Positions 9,375 through 18,380 of a stretch of 64,000 nucleotides of DNA are shown in pieces. The stretch's first letter is position 1, and every line of letters begins with the position of its first letter. Source of the DNA: Euglena gracilis. Lineage: Eukaryota; Euglenida; Euglenophyceae; Euglenales. The stretch lies in assembly GCA_039621445.1 (NCBI GenBank), contig CP154956.1, positions 28,836,667 to 28,900,666 on the forward strand, given 5' to 3'. The notes beneath the pieces are model-generated. The model did no database searches and was not told where the DNA came from. It saw only the letters and a program-made list of their open reading frames with translations. The translations under genes and the position numbers were made by a program.

Positions 9375-11049
9375 AGGCAAGTGCCCCAAAACACTTCCAG
9401 AACCCCATATAACCAAAAATGTGAAAAAAATATTGAAATCCAGAATTTCCAAAGTTTCACTGAAAAACCCCGTATTTTAGTCGGGTGCAACCCAACCCCA
9501 GGTGGGGCACGGCCAAAAGTGCCCCAGCACAGACCGGCGCCGAAGGCGCCAGGGGTGTTTGCTGTTGGACATCGCTACCATCTCGCCGGCCCTTTGGGCG
9601 GCCAATCAAGTCCAGAACTCATGGGCCGGAGAAGTCTTCCTTTTTTCAATTTGGGGTTGCTGTTTGTGAAGATCTCCACTGCCAGCTCACCGCCCTTCGG
9701 GCGGCAACAGGAAACAATCTGGTCTTTGTTGGTATTTGTGAACCTTTAACTTCTCAGATAAATCTGAGAAAACAAAACACCAAACCCTGAATTTTTAACA
9801 GCCTGCAGTGAGAACCAAAAACTGTTCCAGGTCGTTTGTGGAAATTCGTGATTATTCGTGTGTATTCGTGATTTTGGAAAATCACCAAATTCGTGCTGGT
9901 TCGTGATTATTCGTGATTATTCGTGGCACGAATTTGTGGGAAACCCTGTTTGAAGCCCTTTGAACGCCCTATCTAACAGTACTTTGATTTCCCTGCAATT
10001 CCCCGCCGAGCCGAGTAACGGTCATTTTCGGCCAATATTGGCCATTTTGTACAGTTTTGGCTTGTTTTTGCCATTTTCGGCCATTCGCGGTAAAAAAAAC
10101 GGCAAAAAAAGTCTAAAAAATTAAAAAAACACTTTTTGTCCGAAACCATGTTTTTTGGCTTCCCTCACCCGGAAACCCTGTTTTTTTTTAGCCCAAAATG
10201 AGTGTTTTTTGAGCCCCCAGCGCCCCGTTTTGGGCCTGAAACCCATGGAGGTCGGGTCAAAAATGGGTCAAATAAGTCGAAAAAAATCGAAAAAACATTT
10301 TTGCCCGAAGCCATGTTTTTTGGGCCTCCCGGACCCGGAAAACCTGTTTTTTTTTGAGCCGAAAATGAGTGCTTTTTCGAGGCCCCGGTTGGAGAATCGC
10401 GGATGACCAAATTGCGGGTCGGTAGGAAACGCAATTATCCGCACTACCCCCCCCCTCTTCTGGAAATTTAAGCCCCCCCCCCCGAAATTTTTTTTTGTCC
10501 AAATCACCCCAAAACCAGTCAAAACCCACTTAAATGGCTCCAGAACCCCCCAATCGGGGGTGAATATGCAAAAACTTGGGGGGAAAATGCCCAGTTTGGG
10601 CCACTTTTGGGAAAAACGAGAAAATGCCCACACAGATTTGGTTTTTGTTCAACACCAACCGCCCCCCCCCCCCGCACCCCCCCCCCCCCACAATAACAAA
10701 ATCCCTTCGCTGCCGGACCGTTTGGTGAGCATGTGCAATCAGACACCCATTGTCGGAGGGCGCCTTCGGCGCCCTTGGTCGTCTTGGACGGGGGGGGGGG
10801 CGGCAGCCCCCCCCCCCCCGCTAGACGACCATTTTTTTGCATCAAAGAACGGCTCAAATGGGTGCCCGTGCCGTGGAACAATGTTATGTTCGGGTTGGGG
10901 TGGGGCTCGCTCGGCTTGAGGAAAAAGGGGGGAAATGCGTTGAGTGGAGGTTGGGCGATCATGATCGTCAAAAAGTTTACCCAGGATCCAAGCCTTGTAT
11001 TCATGCATTTTCTTGCAGGGTTGCAGGGTTGCAGGGTCACTGTTCACAT
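9375..11049. other. Repeat-rich spacer with local tandem duplication
   Basis: A roughly 165-bp local duplication carries CCATGTTTTTTGG and AAAATGAGTGTTTTT at 10147-10225 and 10310-10385. ATTCGTGATT words repeat at 9845-9930. A GGCGCCGAAGGCGCC-type hairpin is at 9536 and another at 10760. AATCGGGGGTGAATATGC at about 10550 resembles the inside of the 38.6 kb element. No gene is supported. Confidence 0.45.
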
Positions 11050-11139
11050 TCAGCATACCCGATTGAATAATTTCAGTGCCACTCCTGCAAGAAGCAGGAA
11101 GAATCCGGAAGTCATGGCAGCCAAACCAACAGCATTGTA
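11050..11139 (-). CDS. Small two-membrane-segment protein, terminal exon
   Basis: After the acceptor CCTTCTGCAG the exon reads YNAVGLAAMTSGFFLLL then AGVALKLFNRVC and a TGA stop. It joins in phase 0 across a 47-nt intron (11140-11186). It supplies the second hydrophobic helix (about 20 residues) and a short basic tail. Alternatively a GTATGC just before the stop could be a donor and the gene would go on. Family not recognised. Confidence 0.72.
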   Translation of the reverse strand, partial: YNAVGLAAMTSGFFLLLAGVALKLFNRVC

Positions 11140-11186
11140 CTGCAGAAGGAAAGGGTGTTGTGAGGAAGGTTAATTTGGTGCCCAAC

Positions 11187-11441
11187 CTGATGTGTCTGTG
11201 GTGCAACAGAAACAGTTGGTTCCTGCTGAAGTTGCAAGGCCTGTTGCACCAACAGTTCATTGTTTGCTGCGGGGGCAATGATCGAAACTCCAGACTGCAC
11301 AGCAACGCCCCGCGTCGTTGTTCCACTCACATAAAGGGTTGTTTGTGGGATGGTAGCAGCGAGTACAACAGCAGAAACTGCAAAAATGCCAACTGAAAGT
11401 GCTGCAGTTTGCCAGGTGGACTTCTTCACAGCAGGGCCTTC
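11187..11441 (-). CDS. Small two-membrane-segment protein, central exon
   Basis: The exon is exactly 85 codons between CTTTGCAG and CATCAG followed by GTTGGG. It encodes EGPAVKKSTWQ, a membrane segment TAALSVGIFAVSAVVLAATI, and a Thr/Gln-rich middle containing NNELLVQQALQLQQE. With the flanking exons the predicted protein is 124 residues: a short N-terminal tail, helix at about 22-43, a soluble loop of about 55 residues, and a second helix near the C-terminus. It could be an organelle membrane protein, but I recognise no family. Confidence 0.75.
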
Positions 11442-11490
11442 CTGCAAAGGAAGAGGCATTGGCGACCTTTTGACCAAAATCAAAATATAC

Positions 11491-11520
11491 CTCAGAAATG
11501 GTGCAGTAATAGCTGGACAT
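11491..11520 (-). CDS. Small two-membrane-segment protein, first exon (short)
   Basis: ATG at 11520 opens MSSYYCTISE, which joins in phase 0 through a 49-nt intron (11442-11490, GTATAT...TTTGCAG) to the central exon. A possible acceptor TTTTTAG at about 11530 would put VGN before this Met and make the exon internal, so the start is provisional. Confidence 0.55.
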
Positions 11521-12176
11521 GTTCCCAACCTAAAAATCCACACAGAAAGAACAGAATGGAGCTGCCGTAACTTGACGTTTTGAAATTTGACCACAAAACC
11601 CCCAAAGATTTTTCTTGGAGCAATCCTTCAAGGTCTCCTTTTGCCTCAATTTGCCGATTTCTTTTCTTTTCTCAATTATCTCTCTCGTCAATTCTGACCC
11701 AGAAGACCTGAAAAAAAGGACGCCCCGGCTGGGTCTAAGACTGCACCTCTTTTACCTGTTGTGAATGAAATCCCCCCGAAAAGAATGAAAATCCCCAAAC
11801 TGATGTTTAAAAATGCAATTTCACCATCAAATTTGTTGGGATTTTTTTCAAAATGATGAGCTTCTTTTGATGTCCAAGTTCTCGGAGGTTTTCGTTCCTG
11901 AAAACTCGGGACGCCTCGGCACGTCGCGCCTCGCTTTTTTTATGGCATGATTCGCGTAAAGTACTGCGACTTTTGTGGAGACCGGAAAAAAACTAAGCCG
12001 CCCAAAAAAAGAGCCTACACACCAGGCGAAAGGTATCCGCCCAAAGAGGCGACAAAGGGGAGTAGAGCCGGCAAAGGCAACACACACGCAAAGGGTAGCC
12101 CGCCCGCCCTGGACTCACAAGGTGAGAAGAGAGTGCACGCGCGACCCGGGGGGTAGATTTGGCCTGGGGGGGGGGG
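11521..12176. other. Spacer upstream of the small membrane-protein gene
   Basis: Moderate base composition with few homopolymers up to about 12150. It may hold the promoter, but no motif can be supported. No coding evidence. Confidence 0.35.
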
Positions 12177-12437
12177 TTGTGGGCAGACCCTAGGGTCGCC
12201 AAAGGTCGCCATGGTCGCCAAAGGTCGTGGGCAGGTCGATGTCAAAAAATGCGCTCCACGGCAAATTAGCGCAACATACACACAAAAGGTGTTGCACACA
12301 CAAGGGATTTTTTTTTTTTAGGGCCCTGGAACAGTTGCCTACGCCGCTACAATGCAAAAAAGACTGAGTAGGAAATACCCATAGCGACGTTTGGCGACCT
12401 TTGGCGACCGTGGGCAGACCCTAGGGTCTGCCCACAA
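12177..12437. mobile_element. Inverted-repeat element, TTGTGGGCAGACCCTAGGGT ends (copy A)
   Basis: 261 bp bounded by TTGTGGGCAGACCCTAGGGT and its mirror ACCCTAGGGTCTGCCCACAA. The core holds GCGCAACATACACACAAAAGG and AGGGCCCTGGAACAGTTGCC. A near-identical copy lies inverted at 24287-24537. A third element with the same core but different ends is at 12522-12769. Confidence 0.85.
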
Positions 12438-12521
12438 CCCCCCCCCAGGCCAGATCCGGGAGCCCGCGCGACCCAGCAAGCCGGCTATAGCGGGGGGTAG
12501 ATTTATCCTGGGGGGTGGGGT

Positions 12522-12769
12522 AGTGGGGGTCGACCATGGTCCCTCTCGGTCGCCCTCGGTCGCCCTCGGTCGTGGGGGGGTCGATGTCAAAATGTGTGCT
12601 ACATGCAAAATTTGCGCAACATACAAGCAAAAGGCGTTACACACACAAGGGATTTTGTTATTTTAGGGCCCTGGAACAGTTGCCTACGCCGCTGCATGGC
12701 AAAAAAGGTGAAAAAAAATCAGTTGGAATCACCCATAGCGACGGAGAGCGACCATGGTCGACCCCCACT
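12522..12769. mobile_element. Inverted-repeat element, same core but GTGGGGGTCGACCATGGT ends (copy C)
   Basis: The ends are GTGGGGGTCGACCATGGT and ACCATGGTCGACCCCCAC. The core shares TTGCGCAACATACAAGC, ACACAAGGGATTTTG and GGGCCCTGGAACAGTTGCC with copies A and B. Both arms changed together relative to A and B. Confidence 0.82.
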
Positions 12770-13091
12770 GCCCCCCCCCAGGCCAGATCCGGGAGCCGGC
12801 TATAGCCCCTATAAAAAAATGTGCAGACTGACATGAGAAGGGAAGGGCAGTGATTGTGTCGGGTGGGAGGTGGGAGGTGGGAGGGAGGACAGCAGTGTGC
12901 AATACGTAGCGGAGAGTCGCAGGCGGAGGGTGTCAAACATGCGGCGCAGTGTGAGCAGACGGTCCCCTGTCTGGGGGAGGGGGGGTGTGAGGGGAAGGAA
13001 GGGCTGAGGGAAGGGTGGCGTTATTGAGAACGGGGGCAGAGAGCTCGACGTCTGGCCGAAGCCACGTCCAGTGCCGTGGGACGGAGCGTGG
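12770..13091. other. Purine-rich spacer
   Basis: GGGTGGGAGGTGGGAGG direct repeats at about 12860-12890, otherwise nothing recognised. Confidence 0.35.
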
Positions 13092-13331
13092 GGGGGTCGG
13101 CACACCCCTCCCCCCCCCCCCCTCACCGACCCCCTCGCCACACCATTTTACCCCCCCTCCCCCCCCCCCTTTTCAGACCCCCTCGCCACGCCATGTTAGC
13201 CGCGCCAAAGAAAATTTTCTTGGAAAACCCCCGCGCACCCCTCCCCCCCCCCATCCGGGACCCCCTCGCCATGCCAAAAACCCCCCTCCCCCCCCCCCTA
13301 GCCGGCAGGCTCGCCACGGCGTGCCGACCCC
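13092..13331. mobile_element. Inverted-repeat element with GGGGGTCGGCAC / GTGCCGACCCCC ends (copy 1)
   Basis: The ends mirror each other (GGGGGGGTCGGCAC and GTGCCGACCCCC). The interior repeats CCCCCTCGCCACGCCA and carries GCCAAAGAAAATT. A second copy lies at 15170-15402. No ORF beyond Pro-rich shadows of C runs. Confidence 0.75.
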
Positions 13332-13403
13332 CCGTGAGGGGAGCAAGGGTGTTGGAAAACTAGAGGCGGAGGGTCAACAGTTGGTCACTTACTGATGACC
13401 TGC

Positions 13404-13612
13404 TCAGAAGGCAGCAATGGTGTGACCCAGCTCCTTGGTTATGAGTAGAGCACCCAGTTGGGCGGCCAGCCCGGAAAACAGGGCCAGCGACAGGCCCTGC
13501 TGCAGTTCAGCCAGGAAGACACTCCTGGCACCACCGTAGGCGGTGGCGCCAAAGGCGCTGCCGTAACTCGTCCCATACGCGCTGGCTGTCACCCCCAAAG
13601 GAACCACATACA
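13404..13612 (-). CDS. Hydrophobic Ala/Gly-rich terminal exon, family not recognised
   Basis: It starts after the acceptor GATCCTCAG and ends with TGA at 13404. It encodes YVVPLGVTASAYGTSY, GSAFGATAYGGARSVFL, then AELQQGLSLALFSGLAAQ and LGALLITKELGHTIAAF. The spacing of small residues is loosely reminiscent of rotor-ring c subunits, but no glutamate sits at the expected site, so I do not assign it. The SAFGA codons are written by a GGCGCC-type palindrome that elsewhere is non-coding. The upstream exon was not found. Confidence 0.55.
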
Positions 13613-15169
13613 CTGAGGATCAAGGGGGAGAACCGAGCACCACGGGTTTGGCAGCGACCTCCGTACTTGGTGGTTCTTTAGGGCTCGGTTGCGAAGTAGT
13701 TCCCACGAGGCGGGAAGGCTCCAACTGGCGCTGGGTGGAGAGGGGTGGTTAATACCCACCGACTGACATATATCGCTGACACACAGAGTATATATGACTG
13801 ATATATATCGGACCGGCGTCTCAAACGCCGGTTTAAGGAGAAACTCCTCATGACTCCCTGTGTGCTCACAGGTCAGCGGTGATTATACCGAGGTTGTGTA
13901 CAAAGAATGTTCGGTAACTTGGTGAGAGGTTAGTGGAAAATGAGCGAGGCTCACCTTCAATATATAGTGCTTGGGGGGAGGGCTGTGTGGCTCTTGTTGC
14001 CTTCGTTGGCGTGTTTGTGTCGGGTGGTTGGGTGTGGCTCAAATACAATGGAGAGTGGAGAGTTTTTTGTAGGAGAACAAGAAAACAGGACAGAACCGGC
14101 GTCCCCCCACGGGTTTTCCGGACGCCGGTTCTGTCCAAAAGCACGGCGTTAGGAACGCCGGTTTTGTCCAAAACCCGGCGTCCGGTTTTTATTCCTAAAA
14201 AATGTCACCAAAAGTGCCCAAAAGTGGCCTAAGGTGCTGGTATGACTGTTTCAACCATCTAGGACAATGAATTTTGTCATCTGGGGACCAGTGGGGTGGA
14301 TATCCAAATGCCCCAGATTTGGAAATAGATTACCGTGGTGCGTGGAAAGATCTAATGAGCACCGCTGGTCGTCTGTTGAAAAGAGCTTACGATCGAGGGG
14401 TAACTTGGTACCCTAACGTTACACACAGCCCGAGATACGCTCGCGATCGTCGGATCGGCCAGAATCTAAGTCGGTGTACCCCCCCTCCAACTCAGGACAA
14501 AGTCGGTGTACCCTACGATGGACTCGGGGATGACAAAGTCGGGGGGTGGGCAGGGCTGGATTGAAGTTTTCAAGAGAAGAGGAGGATTGAGGTTGAGGTT
14601 GAAGTGAGGTTGAAGTTTCAAAACTTCTCCCAACTTCAACCCGGGAAACACTTGCATTTTTATGACCTAAATGACTTTGTTCCTTCCTTAGAAATGGCTG
14701 ATGGCACTACCAATCCACCAAAAACTTGTAACAACGTTGCGGAAAAAACACCTGGGTGTCCTCATGGTGAGTCCGGAGGATGTCGAAAGAGGCCTACATT
14801 TGTGGACCTTAGTGTGCCAACGTCCTCGGAGGAAGAATGCTATCCTCCCTTGCATTTTACAATGGGGTTGGATTTTAGTGCTTCCATTTAGGTTTGCCAG
14901 TTTTGTCATTTGGGGCACTCAAATGGTTCATTCAAGGGCAACACACATGGAGAACACATCAAATACTCATCTTCCGGTGGGGCGGGATTTGGATTGAAGT
15001 TGGAAGAAGTTAGATTGAGGTTGAAGTGAGGTTGAAGTTTGAGAACTCCTCTCCACTTCAATCCAGCCCTGGGGTGGGTCCACCGACTTTGTCCTGAGTC
15101 CGGTGCCCCTTTCTTCTGGTGCAATCCATTTTTCCAACCATTGGATACCTGGTTGCGGCTGCCATACTC
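13613..15169. other. Spacer with palindromes and a duplicated GAGGTTGAGG tract
   Basis: AACGCCGGTTT palindromes at 13808-13840 and 14090-14190; a reversed hairpin module (CGAAAGC type) at about 14280-14460; GAGGTTGAGGTTGAAGTGAG at 14588 and again at 15016, each near a text matching TTCAACCC / TTCAATCC, so a roughly 430-bp unit may be duplicated. No gene is supported. Confidence 0.5.
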
Positions 15170-15402
15170 ATGGGGGGGGGGGGTCGGCACCCCCCCCCTC
15201 ACTGGCCCCCTCGCCACGCCATTTTACCCCCCTCCCCCCCCTTTTCAGACCCCTCGCCACGCCATGTCAGGCCCGCCAAAGAAAATTATCATGGCAAACC
15301 CCCGCGCACCCCTCCCCCCCCATCCGGGACCCCCTCGCCACGCCAAAAAAAACCCCTCCCCCCCCCTAGCGGAAACCTCGCCACGGCGTGCCGACCCCCC
15401 CA
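15170..15402. mobile_element. Inverted-repeat element with GTCGGCAC / GTGCCGAC ends (copy 2)
   Basis: Same order of internal words as 13092-13331, including CCCCCTCGCCACGCCA and GCCAAAGAAAATT. Confidence 0.75.
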
Positions 15403-15639
15403 TGGTGTAAAGGAGCAAGGCACAGGAGGGAAGAGGGAGCAGCTACCGCAAAAACCTGGTCAAGGCATCCACGATGCCACTAAACGTTTCCATGAGAAAA
15501 AACGGTCCTCCTCATTGCCTTCGCGTTCTGGACACGAGCTGGCAAGGGAGGGGGTGTTTCCCCCGTGACCCCCCCGCGACCCCCCCCCGCGACCCCCCCG
15601 CGACCCCACCCTGAGCCCGATTCGGTTTCCCAAAAGTGC

Positions 15640-16060
15640 AAAATTTTTGCATTAATTAGGAATTTGCCACTCAATTAGGAATCAAAAACACGAAAAATTG
15701 GTCCCAAATTCCTAATTGGACCTATTTTCAGACCTAAATGGCTCGCAAATTCCTGGGGGAGCACACGGCTGGCCGACGGCTGGCCGACGGCGTGACGGAA
15801 GCCGGGTCAGGTTCTCTATCTCATATGGGTAGCAAATGCCTAATTTGGCGTGCTAGTTCCAAATTTTGAGAGGCAAATTCCTAATTTTGAGGAGGAAATT
15901 CCTAGTTTCATGTGTAAATTCCTAATTTTGAGTGGCAAATGCCTAATTTTGGGTGTAAAATCCCATTTTCATGTGGAAAATGCACAATTTTGGCTGGCAT
16001 GAGTGGCAAATGTATATTTCGGGGTGAAAATTGCTGAATTTGCCCAAATTTGGTGTGAAA
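15640..16060. repeat. Degenerate array of AAATTCCTAATTTTGAG words (inverted relative of 28.2-28.8 kb)
   Basis: Roughly 20-bp words of the form AAATTCCTAATTTTGAG or AAATGCCTAATTTTGGG follow one another. The part 15826-15950 is nearly the exact reverse complement of 28615-28763. The match continues into CCGGGTCAGGTTC next to the 11-bp GGCTGGCCGAC repeat. Confidence 0.8.
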
Positions 16061-16239
16061 TGGTCAAAATTGGTCAAAAAGTCCAAAATTGGCAAAATTG
16101 ACCTAAATTGACGAAAAATGACTTCAAATGGGCAAAAATGCAGCCTCCACCAGCGATGAAAATGACCTTGAACGGAGATTGGTGGCTAAAATGTTTCTGC
16201 ATTGCAAGGCTGTGGCTCGGGTCATTTTCCTGTGAGTCA

Positions 16240-16322
16240 CACGGCTGGCCGACGGCTGGCCGACGGCTGGCCGACGGCTGGCCGACGGCTGGCCGACGGC
16301 TGGCCGACGGCTGGCCGACGGC
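16240..16322. repeat. 11-bp minisatellite ACGGCTGGCCG, about seven copies
   Basis: Perfect head-to-tail copies. The homologous sites at about 15768-15795 and 28893-28910 (inverted) have two and one copies, so the unit expands and contracts. Confidence 0.92.
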
Positions 16323-16405
16323 GTGCTCCCCCCCTGATTGGGATCTAAATTTAGAGGATAGAATGACGTCACACAAGTCACGCATGACCTATCGTGAAAC
16401 CCATT

Positions 16406-16406
<1 letters not shown>

Positions 16407-16438
<32 letters not shown>

Positions 16439-16461
16439 ACCCCCCCCCCCCCCCCCCCCCC
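16407..16461. repeat. 55-base poly-C tract
   Basis: An almost pure C run with a single A. On the other strand it is poly-G, able in principle to form G-quadruplexes. Its length may be an assembly estimate. Confidence 0.85.
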
Positions 16462-16479
16462 GCGACCCCAACACCCCCG

Positions 16480-16619
16480 AGGCATGTCCCGGTCATCGCA
16501 ACGAGGACACCAACTGTTGCGGGGAGCGGGCATGGAACGGCCTGCGCAATCGAGGTGCCAAAATTCGTGGCATGAGTCGCAGTCCATGGGGCGCAACAAG
16601 CCGCGCTTGCCAAGGGGCA
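16480..16619 (-). pseudogene. PHD-like zinc-finger fragment
   Basis: Minus-strand reading gives LLRPMDCDSCHEFWHLDC then WCPRCDD, i.e. Cys-x2-Cys-x4-His-x2-Cys and Cys-x2-Cys spaced like the second half of a PHD finger. The upstream part is cut by the MITE at 16620-16797. It lies on the same strand as, and downstream of, the decayed tyrosine recombinase (17.4-18.4 kb), so it may be the recombinase's C-terminal finger. Confidence 0.5.
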
Positions 16620-16797
16620 TACCACCCCCCCCCCCCCATATTGTCCCAACCACCTTCCCACTGGGACCCCAAATGGACAATATGGGGGGGACAATATGGG
16701 GGTACCAAAGGAAATTTCATTGGCCGAGCCAAAAAAAAACCCCGTCGGCCGGGCCGAGGGACAATATGGGGGGGGACAATATGGGGGGGGGGTGGTA
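16620..16797. mobile_element. TA-flanked poly-C/poly-G inverted-repeat element (ATATTGTCCC word)
   Basis: The left end TACCACCCCC plus CCATATTGTCCC is mirrored by GGGACAATATGGGGG and GGTGGTA. The GACAATATGGGGG unit occurs twice on each side of the inner segment. It separates the PHD-like fragment from sequence at 16800-17040. Confidence 0.78.
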
Positions 16798-16799
16798 AG

Positions 16800-17040
16800 G
16801 CAACACGCTCACGGCTTGCCTTCCATGCGGTCCTCGGTGGTTTCAGTTTTGAGGCTGCGGGGGAAAGGGTTAGGCAGGTTATCCATAACAACCGCTTCGG
16901 AGCCGGTGGTGCCGCGTACACCACGGCGCGGTACTCGCTCTTCTTCAGCTCGAGGATCCGCTCCAAATTGTATTGCGAGCAGACCACCGGCTCCTCAGAA
17001 GAACAATTACTCCATGGAGCGTTGGCAGGGGGGAGGGGGG
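16800..17040 (-). pseudogene. Possible C-terminal remnant of the recombinase gene
   Basis: The minus strand has an open frame with CSQYNLERILELKKSEYRAV. Composition is protein-like over about 25 residues, then it degrades. Position between the recombinase core and the zinc finger suggests that it belongs to the same broken gene, but I see no catalytic motif. Confidence 0.25.
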
Positions 17041-17460
17041 GTCCCGAGGTCTGATTTTTTTTGCATTTTGGCACTTTTTGCTGTATTGTCTCAACACGGG
17101 GGGAGGGGGGGGGTCCTGGGGTCCCAACTGTACTGCCAACCCCTCCTCAAAAATCAGCCAAAAAAACCGTTGCCGAAGGCGCCGGAAAAAATGAGGCGTT
17201 TTTTTTTGGTCTAAAAAGGCCATTTTTGGTGTCAAAATTGTCATCTGTCTCGGGGGGGGGGGTCGGCACTGGGGGGGGGGTCCCGAAAATCCCATTTGTA
17301 CAGGGGGGGGAGGGGGGGGGTCCCCAAAAAACCCAACTGTACTGGGGGGGGAGGGGGGGTGCCCAAAAAACCCAACTGTACTGCCGTCGCCCCTATGTTT
17401 TAAAAATACTTAACGTGACCTCCCCCCCTATTTGGCCACCCTTTGGCCGCGCAAGTTCGT
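17041..17460. repeat. G-run repeats with CCCAACTGTACTGCC
   Basis: CAACTGTACTG words end successive G-run blocks at 17125, 17335 and 17377. The same word closes blocks at 19515, 20225, 21265, 21960 and 23690. Confidence 0.6.
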
Positions 17461-18380
17461 TTACCGCCGCCAAGAAAAAGTGCTCTGTTGCGATTGTCCG
17501 TCCCAACAATGGATACGGCGGTGGTAAGCGACAATGGGGCATATTTTTTCATTCTCGTGTGGGAACAGAATCTGCTCATGGGCATCCTTGGACGAACTGC
17601 CTTGCAAATTTTTCATTTTGCCAAACTTCACTTTCATAATTTTGTGGCCCTCGTCAGTAACATCCGGATGAAAATTGCCGATGCGAAGCTGTTCCATGGA
17701 CTCTGCCCTTTGCCCCAAGTTGTACGACAGCACCAGGAGGTTGTATCGTTGTGTCTCGTATCAGGAACCCCATTTGGTCTGTACGTGCAACTTTAGCATG
17801 TCCTCATCGTCCATCACATGCACCTCCGGCTCTCGTGCCTTCATCTTTTTCAGCCGTGACGCTGCCGCGTTCACCAATCGGACAAAATTTGGGAACTGGC
17901 TTTTGGCCTTTGGGACGATGGAATGCAATGGTTTTGTTTGTTTGTACAGCACGGCCAATGCGTTGGCATACGTTGTCAACGTTTGCGGAGCCCATTCATA
18001 CATGGGTACCCAGCCTATTGACACAAAAGCTGCCTTTGTGCCTTAGTGGCAATCTTTTCAGCTTCTGTGTCATGCAAAGCGTGCACTGAAAGCACCCACT
18101 TTGCAAATGCCACCATACAGTCATCCAAATCCGTGGTGACATAGCCTCGCATTTCGCAAATTTTTTGAAAATTGGCGAGGGCGACAAATCCCCCCTTCTG
18201 ATTTTTGGCGCTGCTATAAGGCTGGGGCACAGTTTGACTGAAAGTATCCCAAAAAGCACTGTGTCCACAGAAGGTTTGTTTTGGGGTTCCATGGCGTCCT
18301 TCAACCGTGCCAAAAACTCTGCGGGTGATCGCAGGGGTCCCAGGGCGGCTTCAGCGATGGAGGTTAGGCAGGGGTGGGGG
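17461..18380 (-). pseudogene. Decayed tyrosine recombinase (Crypton-like)
   Basis: Successive minus-strand blocks read as one protein. First comes an N-terminal helical part (FLARLKDAMEPQNKPSVD; CMVAFAKWVLSVHALHD). Next a core-binding-like domain (WAPQTLTTYANALAVLY; FPNFVRLVNAAASRLKK). Then the catalytic-domain start LLVLSYNLGQRAESMEQLR, whose Arg matches the first catalytic Arg of tyrosine recombinases (G-x-R-x-x-E/S-x-x-x-L). A TGA at 17763-17761 interrupts the frame between WGS and YETQRYNLL, and a frame change occurs near 18020. The distal H-x-x-R and Tyr are not found. So it is a pseudogene, unless unusual splicing removes the breaks. Confidence 0.6.

Noticed and set aside
13092-13395. 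Proline-rich proteins encoded in C-run blocks (also 15.1, 16.4, 50.6 kb)
   Set aside because: Frames are shadows of homopolymers and repeat in all three frames.
13404-13612. V-ATPase or F-ATPase subunit c
   Set aside because: Small-residue pattern is similar, but the essential membrane Glu/Asp is not at the expected place and length cannot be compared.
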